From Microbacterium sp. W4I20 (lineage in GTDB: Bacteria; Actinomycetota; Actinomycetes; Actinomycetales; Microbacteriaceae): a DNA stretch of 64,000 nt. How positions within the stretch are numbered: the first letter of the stretch is position 1; the number at the start of each line of letters is the position of its first letter. The notes beneath the pieces are model-generated. The model had not been told where the DNA came from and did no database searches. It was given only the letters and a program-made list of their open reading frames with translations. Both the position numbers and the translations under genes were made by a program. The DNA is taken from positions 1,364,001 to 1,428,000 of the forward strand of contig NZ_JAUSYB010000001.1 in assembly GCF_030816505.1 (NCBI RefSeq), in the 5' to 3' direction. Shown here in pieces: positions 59,550-64,000 of the stretch.

Positions 59550-61220
59550 TCAGGACGCGATGTTCAGCTCGTTACCGGGGATCGACGCCAGCAGACGCCG
59601 CGTGTAGGGGTCGCGCGGATTCGTGAAGATCTCCTCGGACGACGCCGCCTCGACGAGCTTGCCGTCCTTCATCACGCAGACGTAGTCGCTGATCAGCCGC
59701 ACCACCGCGAGATCGTGCGAGATGAAGAGGTAGCTCAAGCCGTACTCGCGCTGCAGGTCGCCGAGCAGCTTCAGGATCTGGTCCTGCACCAGCACGTCGA
59801 GCGCCGAGACCGGCTCATCGCAGACGATCAGGTCGGGTGAGAGCGCGAGCGCGCGGGCGATCGCGATGCGCTGCCGCTGACCGCCGGACAGCTCCGACGG
59901 ATACCGGCGCAGCATCGACTGCGGCAGGGCCACGTCGTCGAGCAACTGCCGCACGCGCTTGCGCCGATCCGCGCTGCTCCCCCGCTTGTAGAAGTCCAGC
60001 GGCTCCTGGATCAGCCGCTCGATCGTGAACATCGGGTTCAGGCTCGAATACGGATCCTGGAAGATCGGCTGCACCCGCTGGCGGAAGTTCTTCGTCTCCG
60101 CCCGGTCGAGCTTCGAGATGTCCTTGCCCTCGTAGCGGATCAGGCCGCTCGTGGGCTCGATCACCTTCAGCAGCATGCGCGCGGTCGTGGTCTTGCCCGA
60201 GCCGGACTCCCCCACGATCGCGACCGTCTCACCGCGCGGGATCGCCAGCGACACGTCGTCGACCGCGAGGAAGTCCTCGCCGCGACCCCGTACCGGGTAG
60301 ACCTTGGTGAGGTTCTCGAACTCGACGATGTAGTCCTGGGGCTTCTCCGGCGCAGCATCCGCCTCGGCATCCGGCGCAGCATCCGCCCGCTCCTCGGTGT
60401 GGAACGCCTCGGGGCGCAGACGCGCTGCCGCCACCGACGGCGCCGCCGCGACGAGAGACTGCGTGTAGGGATGCTGCGGCGACTCGAGGATCTGCCGTGC
60501 CGACCCCTGCTCGACGACCTTCCCGCGGTGCATGACGACGACCCGCTCGGCACGCTCGGCGGCGAGGCCGAGGTCGTGGGTGATGAGCAGCACCGCGGTG
60601 CCGAGCTCGCGGGTCATCGCTCCGATCTGATCGAGGATCGTCTGCTGCACCGTGACGTCGAGCGCGCTAGTCGGCTCGTCGGCGATCAGCAGCCGCGGCT
60701 TGCACGCCAGGCCGATCGCGATGAGCGCGCGCTGCCGCATGCCACCGGAGAACTCGTGCGGATACTGCTTGGAACGACGCTCCGGATCGGGCAGCCCCGC
60801 CGCGGTCAGCGCCTCGACGACCTTCGACTGCACGTTCTGGCGAGTGGCGAGACCGTGCGCGAGCAGCGTCTCCGCCACCTGGGTGCCGATCTTGGCCACC
60901 GGGTTCAGGTTCGACATCGGGTCCTGAGGGACGAGGCCGATGTCCCGCCCGCGGATCGTGCGCAGCTCGTGCTCGGGGGCGCGGGAGATCTCCTTGCCAT
61001 CGAGACGGATGCTGCCCGAGGCGATCTTGCCGCCGCCGGCCAGCAGCCCGATGATGGCCATCGCGGTGGTGGACTTGCCGGAACCCGACTCCCCCACGAT
61101 CGCGACGGTCTCGCCGGGGTTGATCTCCAGGTCGACGCCCTCCACGGCATGGACGACGCCGTCCATGGTCGCGAAGTCCACGGCGAGGCCCTGGACGGAC
61201 AGCAGCGGAGCGGCCGACAT
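59550..61220 (-). CDS. DppD-DppF fused ABC ATPase
   Basis: A 556-residue protein with two complete nucleotide-binding domains. First: Walker [14 protein letters not shown] signature [13 protein letters not shown], Walker [13 protein letters not shown]. Second: [36 protein letters not shown]. Each ends in the oligopeptide ATPase C-terminal block ([26 protein letters not shown]). It powers a di/oligopeptide importer. ATG 61220 has AAGGAG six bases upstream; the upstream codons in frame overlap the permease gene. Confidence 0.93.
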   Translation of the reverse strand: MSAAPLLSVQGLAVDFATMDGVVHAVEGVDLEINPGETVAIVGESGSGKSTTAMAIIGLLAGGGKIASGSIRLDGKEISRAPEHELRTIRGRDIGLVPQDPMSNLNPVAKIGTQVAETLLAHGLATRQNVQSKVVEALTAAGLPDPERRSKQYPHEFSGGMRQRALIAIGLACKPRLLIADEPTSALDVTVQQTILDQIGAMTRELGTAVLLITHDLGLAAERAERVVVMHRGKVVEQGSARQILESPQHPYTQSLVAAAPSVAAARLRPEAFHTEERADAAPDAEADAAPEKPQDYIVEFENLTKVYPVRGRGEDFLAVDDVSLAIPRGETVAIVGESGSGKTTTARMLLKVIEPTSGLIRYEGKDISKLDRAETKNFRQRVQPIFQDPYSSLNPMFTIERLIQEPLDFYKRGSSADRRKRVRQLLDDVALPQSMLRRYPSELSGGQRQRIAIARALALSPDLIVCDEPVSALDVLVQDQILKLLGDLQREYGLSYLFISHDLAVVRLISDYVCVMKDGKLVEAASSEEIFTNPRDPYTRRLLASIPGNELNIAS

Positions 61221-61264
61221 CTGATTCTCCTTCGTGGCGCGCTCTGCGCCCTCGTTCCGCGCGT

Positions 61265-62230
61265 TCATCGTGCCCTCGTCCGTGGATCCATGGCCTCACG
61301 CAGCGCCTCACCCAGCAGGGTGAAGCCGAGTGCGGTGATCGCGATGCAGATACCGGGAAGAAAGGCCAGCCACGGCGCGATCGCGAGCTCCGCCTGCGCG
61401 TAGGTGAGCATGCGGCCCCACTCCGCGGTCTCGGGGCGACCGCCGCCGAGGCCGAGGAACGACAGCGCTGCGGCGTCGATGACCGCGGTCGCGAGCGTCA
61501 GGGTGCCCTGCACGATCACCGGACCGATGGAGTTCGGCAGCACGTGCGACATCGTGATCTGGCCGCGGCCGAGCCCGAGGGTCTGCGCGGACAGCACGTA
61601 GTCGCTCGATCGCTGCTGCAGCATCGACGCCCGAAGAAGACGGGAGAAGATCGGCACCTGGGATGCTCCGATCGCGATCATGACCGCGAACGGCGTCTGA
61701 CCGAGGATTGCCGCGATGGAGACGGCGAGCAGCAGGTTCGGCACCGACAGGATGATGTCGACGACCCGCATGATGACGGTGTCGACCCATCCGCCGAAGG
61801 TACCGGCGAGCAGACCGAGCACCATGCCGCCGACCAGCCCCATCGCCGTCGAGATCACACCGACGAGTAGAGAGGCCTGCGCACCCCAGATGAGCTTGGA
61901 CAGCACGTCGCCGCCGAAGCGGTCGAGCCCGAGCGGGAACTCCGGCAGCTCACCAGGACCTGGGATGTGCGTCGGGGTGACGAACTTCGCACCGGGGAGC
62001 GCGGTCTCCGGGTAAGGCGCCAGCAGCGGTGCGAGCGCGGAGACGAGCAGGAAGGCGAGGACGATGACGGCGCCGATCCATGCCGTCGGATTGCGGCGGA
62101 GCCTGCGGAACACGTCGCGCCAGAAGCCGCCGGGTCCGTCGTTCAGATTGGCCTGAGCGATGGCGACGGTGTCGATGCTGCCGCCGCTCTCCGCCGACGG
62201 GCCCTGGGCGGGTGGGAGTGCGATGCTCAT
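61265..62230 (-). CDS. peptide ABC transporter permease, DppC-like
   Basis: A 321-residue inner-membrane permease with an N-terminal helix (WIGAVIVLAFLLVSALAPLL), the typical external loop with GLDRFGGDVLSKLIWG, four to five more helices, and the EAA-like cytoplasmic loop around SRLLRASMLQQRSSDYVLSA. Forms the channel with DppB. 34-base gap to dppB. Confidence 0.93.
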   Translation of the reverse strand: MSIALPPAQGPSAESGGSIDTVAIAQANLNDGPGGFWRDVFRRLRRNPTAWIGAVIVLAFLLVSALAPLLAPYPETALPGAKFVTPTHIPGPGELPEFPLGLDRFGGDVLSKLIWGAQASLLVGVISTAMGLVGGMVLGLLAGTFGGWVDTVIMRVVDIILSVPNLLLAVSIAAILGQTPFAVMIAIGASQVPIFSRLLRASMLQQRSSDYVLSAQTLGLGRGQITMSHVLPNSIGPVIVQGTLTLATAVIDAAALSFLGLGGGRPETAEWGRMLTYAQAELAIAPWLAFLPGICIAITALGFTLLGEALREAMDPRTRAR

Positions 62231-62264
62231 GACACGACCTCCTTATGAGAGGGGGAGAGGGACA

Positions 62265-63269
62265 TCACTGGACCCTCACTCTCGGATCGATGAAGCTGTA
62301 GGACACGTCGACCGCCAGGTTGATCAAGGCGTACGCGATCGCGATGAAGATGATGAATCCCTGGAGCACCGGGAAGTCCCGGGTGAAGATCGCCCTCGCC
62401 AGGAACGAACCGATGCCGGGGAACGCGAACACCGTCTCGGTGAGGACCGCTCCGGAGATGAGCAGACCGGTCTGCAGACCGATCGTGGTGATGACCGGGA
62501 GCATGGCGTTGCGCAGGATGAAGCGGCTGCGCAGCGTGGACGAGCCGACGCCCTTGGCGCGACCGGTGCGCACGTAGTCCGCGTTCTGCACCTCGAGGAC
62601 GCTGGCCCTCGTGATGCGCACGATGATCGCGAGCGGGATGGTGCCGAGAGCGAGCGCCGGCAGGATGAGATGCAGGATCGCGTCCCACGAGGCGTCGAAC
62701 TCCCCCGTGATGATGCCGTCCCACACGTAGAAGCCGGTGGGATGCGTCGCGTCTATTCGGGGGTTCTGCCGGCCGTCCGAGGGCAGCCAGCCCAGCTGCA
62801 CCGCGAAGATGTACTTCAGGATGAAGGCCAGGAAGAAGACCGGGATGGTGATGCCGACCAGGCTCAGCACGACGGACGCGTGGTCGGTGAACTTGCCGTG
62901 GCGGCGGGCGGCCCAGTAGCCGAGCGGGATGCCGACGCCGATCGCGAAGATCAGCGCCATGACGCTCAGTTCGAGCGTGGCCGGAAAGCGGCGGAAGAAC
63001 TCCTCCACCACGGGCCTGTTCGTCTGGATCGATGCTCCGAAGTCGCCCTGGAGCAGGCGGCCGATCCAGATGAAGTACTGCTCGAGGAGCGGCCGGTCGA
63101 AGCCGTACAGCTCGTTGACTCTGGCGATGGCATCCGGGGTCGCCTTCTCACCGAGAAGGGCGACGGCGGGTCCGCCGGGAAGAGCCCTGACCCAGGCGAA
63201 CAGCAGGATGCTGAGGCCGAGCAGGGTGGGGATGAGGAACAGCAGTCGCCTGCCGATGGTGCGCAGCAA
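62265..63269 (-). CDS. peptide ABC transporter permease, DppB-like
   Basis: A 334-residue permease of six helices. N-terminus RTIGRRLLFLIPTLLGLSIL and the DppB motif ELYGFDRPLLEQYFIW are clear, with the EAA-like loop RITRASVLEVQNADYVRTGR and a C-terminal SYSFIDPRVRV. TTG 63269 with GGAG seven bases upstream is preferred to an ATG 22 codons earlier that falls within the intercistronic hairpin. Confidence 0.9.
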   Translation of the reverse strand: MLRTIGRRLLFLIPTLLGLSILLFAWVRALPGGPAVALLGEKATPDAIARVNELYGFDRPLLEQYFIWIGRLLQGDFGASIQTNRPVVEEFFRRFPATLELSVMALIFAIGVGIPLGYWAARRHGKFTDHASVVLSLVGITIPVFFLAFILKYIFAVQLGWLPSDGRQNPRIDATHPTGFYVWDGIITGEFDASWDAILHLILPALALGTIPLAIIVRITRASVLEVQNADYVRTGRAKGVGSSTLRSRFILRNAMLPVITTIGLQTGLLISGAVLTETVFAFPGIGSFLARAIFTRDFPVLQGFIIFIAIAYALINLAVDVSYSFIDPRVRVQ

Positions 63270-63295
63270 AGAGATCTCCGATGATCGGAAGGTAC

Positions 63296-63338
63296 GCCGT
63301 GTTCCGGTTCTCGCGATGTACGAGAACCGGAACACGGC
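63296..63338. terminator. intercistronic hairpin between binding protein and dppB
   Basis: Perfect 18-base arms (GCCGTGTTCCGGTTCTCG) with a seven-base loop, between the stop of the binding-protein gene (63356) and the dppB start. Such a hairpin usually attenuates or protects the upstream message so that the binding protein is made in excess. Confidence 0.8.
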
Positions 63339-63355
63339 TCCTCAGATGGTCAGAC

Positions 63356-64000
63356 CTACTTGGTGAGGACGATGTCCGTGAAGACCTCGTCGTTCACCGG
63401 GCTTGCCGGGTAGCTCTCCACGCGCGGGTCGAACGCGAGGGTCGGCGCCGGGTGCGCGAGCGGGACACCGGGGATGAACTGCGCGACATCCTCGTTGATC
63501 TCCTCGTACAGCGGGGTCTGCTCCTCGAGGCTCGAGACACCGCGCGCCTCGGCCAGCTTCTGGAACAGCTCCGGGTTGTCGAAGCCCCACTCGGAGCCCT
63601 TCTGACCGAAGAACACGCCGACGAAGTTGTCGGTGTCGTTGTAGTCACCGGTCCAGCCGAGCAGGTGGATGCCGTGGTCCGAGGTGCCGGTGGTGCGGTC
63701 GAGGTACTCGACCCACTCCTCCGAGACCGGGGTGGTCTCCACGCCGACCTCCGAGAGCTGCGAGGACAGCACCGTGAAGATCTGCTCGGGGTCCGGCATG
63801 TACGGACGCGAGACGTTGACCGGGTAGTTGAAGTCGAGCTTCAGCGGGTTCGCCTCGTCGTAGCCTGCCTCGGCGAGCAGTTCCTTCGCCTTCTCGGGGT
63901 CGTAGTCGTAGGTGGTGACGTCGGGGTTGTACCCGTTGACGACCTCCGGGACGAACTCGATCGCCTTCTTCGTGCCCTCGGGCAGGACCTGGGTGATCAG
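63356..64000 (-). CDS. peptide-binding protein, SBP family 5 (partial)
   Basis: The C-terminal 214 residues of a DppA/OppA-type extracellular binding protein; the gene continues beyond the window. Seen are YDYDPEKAKELLAEAGYDE (family-5 block), DFNYPVNVSRPYMPDPEQIF and HLLGWTGDYNDTDNF, which line the ligand site in this family. It is the first gene of the dpp-like operon. The signal peptide is outside the window. Confidence 0.93.
   Translation of the reverse strand: MITQVLPEGTKKAIEFVPEVVNGYNPDVTTYDYDPEKAKELLAEAGYDEANPLKLDFNYPVNVSRPYMPDPEQIFTVLSSQLSEVGVETTPVSEEWVEYLDRTTGTSDHGIHLLGWTGDYNDTDNFVGVFFGQKGSEWGFDNPELFQKLAEARGVSSLEEQTPLYEEINEDVAQFIPGVPLAHPAPTLAFDPRVESYPASPVNDEVFTDIVLTK

Overview
The window is high-GC DNA from an actinobacterium, most likely a Microbacteriaceae member close to Microbacterium. 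This is inferred from overall protein flavour, GTG/TTG starts, many leaderless promoters (TANNNT six bases before the start codon), and the RpoB, RpoC and S9/L13 types. It is chromosomal: rpoB-rpoC, rplM-rpsI, glmM, truA and three tRNA genes are present. No phage, transposase or CRISPR array was seen.

Region 1 (1-24270) is a cell-surface glycan locus. A tightly overlapping minus-strand operon runs from 15985 down to 1. In transcription order it encodes PglF-, PglE-, PglC- and PglD-like enzymes (synthesis of UDP-diacetylbacillosamine and its loading on the lipid carrier), a WbuB-like glycosyltransferase, CapE/CapF/CapG-like enzymes (UDP-N-acetyl-L-fucosamine), another GT4 glycosyltransferase, a PqqD-like/nucleotidyltransferase protein, a Wzx flippase, an OafA-like acyltransferase, a frameshifted Wzy polymerase and the start of a membrane protein. 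Upstream are a hypothetical membrane protein, two plus-strand Wzz/tyrosine-kinase fusions, a nuclease-like gene bracketed by two 61-bp palindromes, and a GtrA/GT2/GT-C set.

Region 2 (24299-34438) is housekeeping: glmM, rpsI, rplM, a metallo-beta-lactamase-fold protein, an EEP-family phosphatase/nuclease, a regulator-like protein, a membrane protein, truA, an amino-acid permease, and an HxlR regulator divergent from a frameshifted NmrA-like reductase.

Region 3 (34447-39011) is an envelope-stress type cluster: an ECF sigma factor with a partner protein, two Asp23/Gls24 proteins and a further Asp23-like product, small membrane proteins, AmaP- and DUF6286-like anchors, and a CsbD protein.

Region 4 (39173-51834) is mixed: an HxlR/quinone-oxidoreductase pair, an acetyltransferase, several tiny membrane proteins, a DUF3800-like gene between two copies of a tRNA terminator repeat, tRNA-Met, tRNA-Thr, tRNA-Tyr, an M23 peptidase, inositol monophosphatase, enoyl-CoA hydratase, an FBP zinc-finger protein, a bile-acid:sodium symporter family protein, a PfkB kinase and a lipoprotein.

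Region 5 (51851-64000) holds rpoC and rpoB (RpoB carries Asn at the E. coli His526 rifampicin position) and a dipeptide/oligopeptide ABC transporter whose binding protein runs off the end. Three genes (wzy, the NmrA-like gene and a tiny membrane protein) each look broken by a single-base shift, so consensus errors should be excluded before they are called pseudogenes. Non-coding stretches longer than 300 bases are absent.
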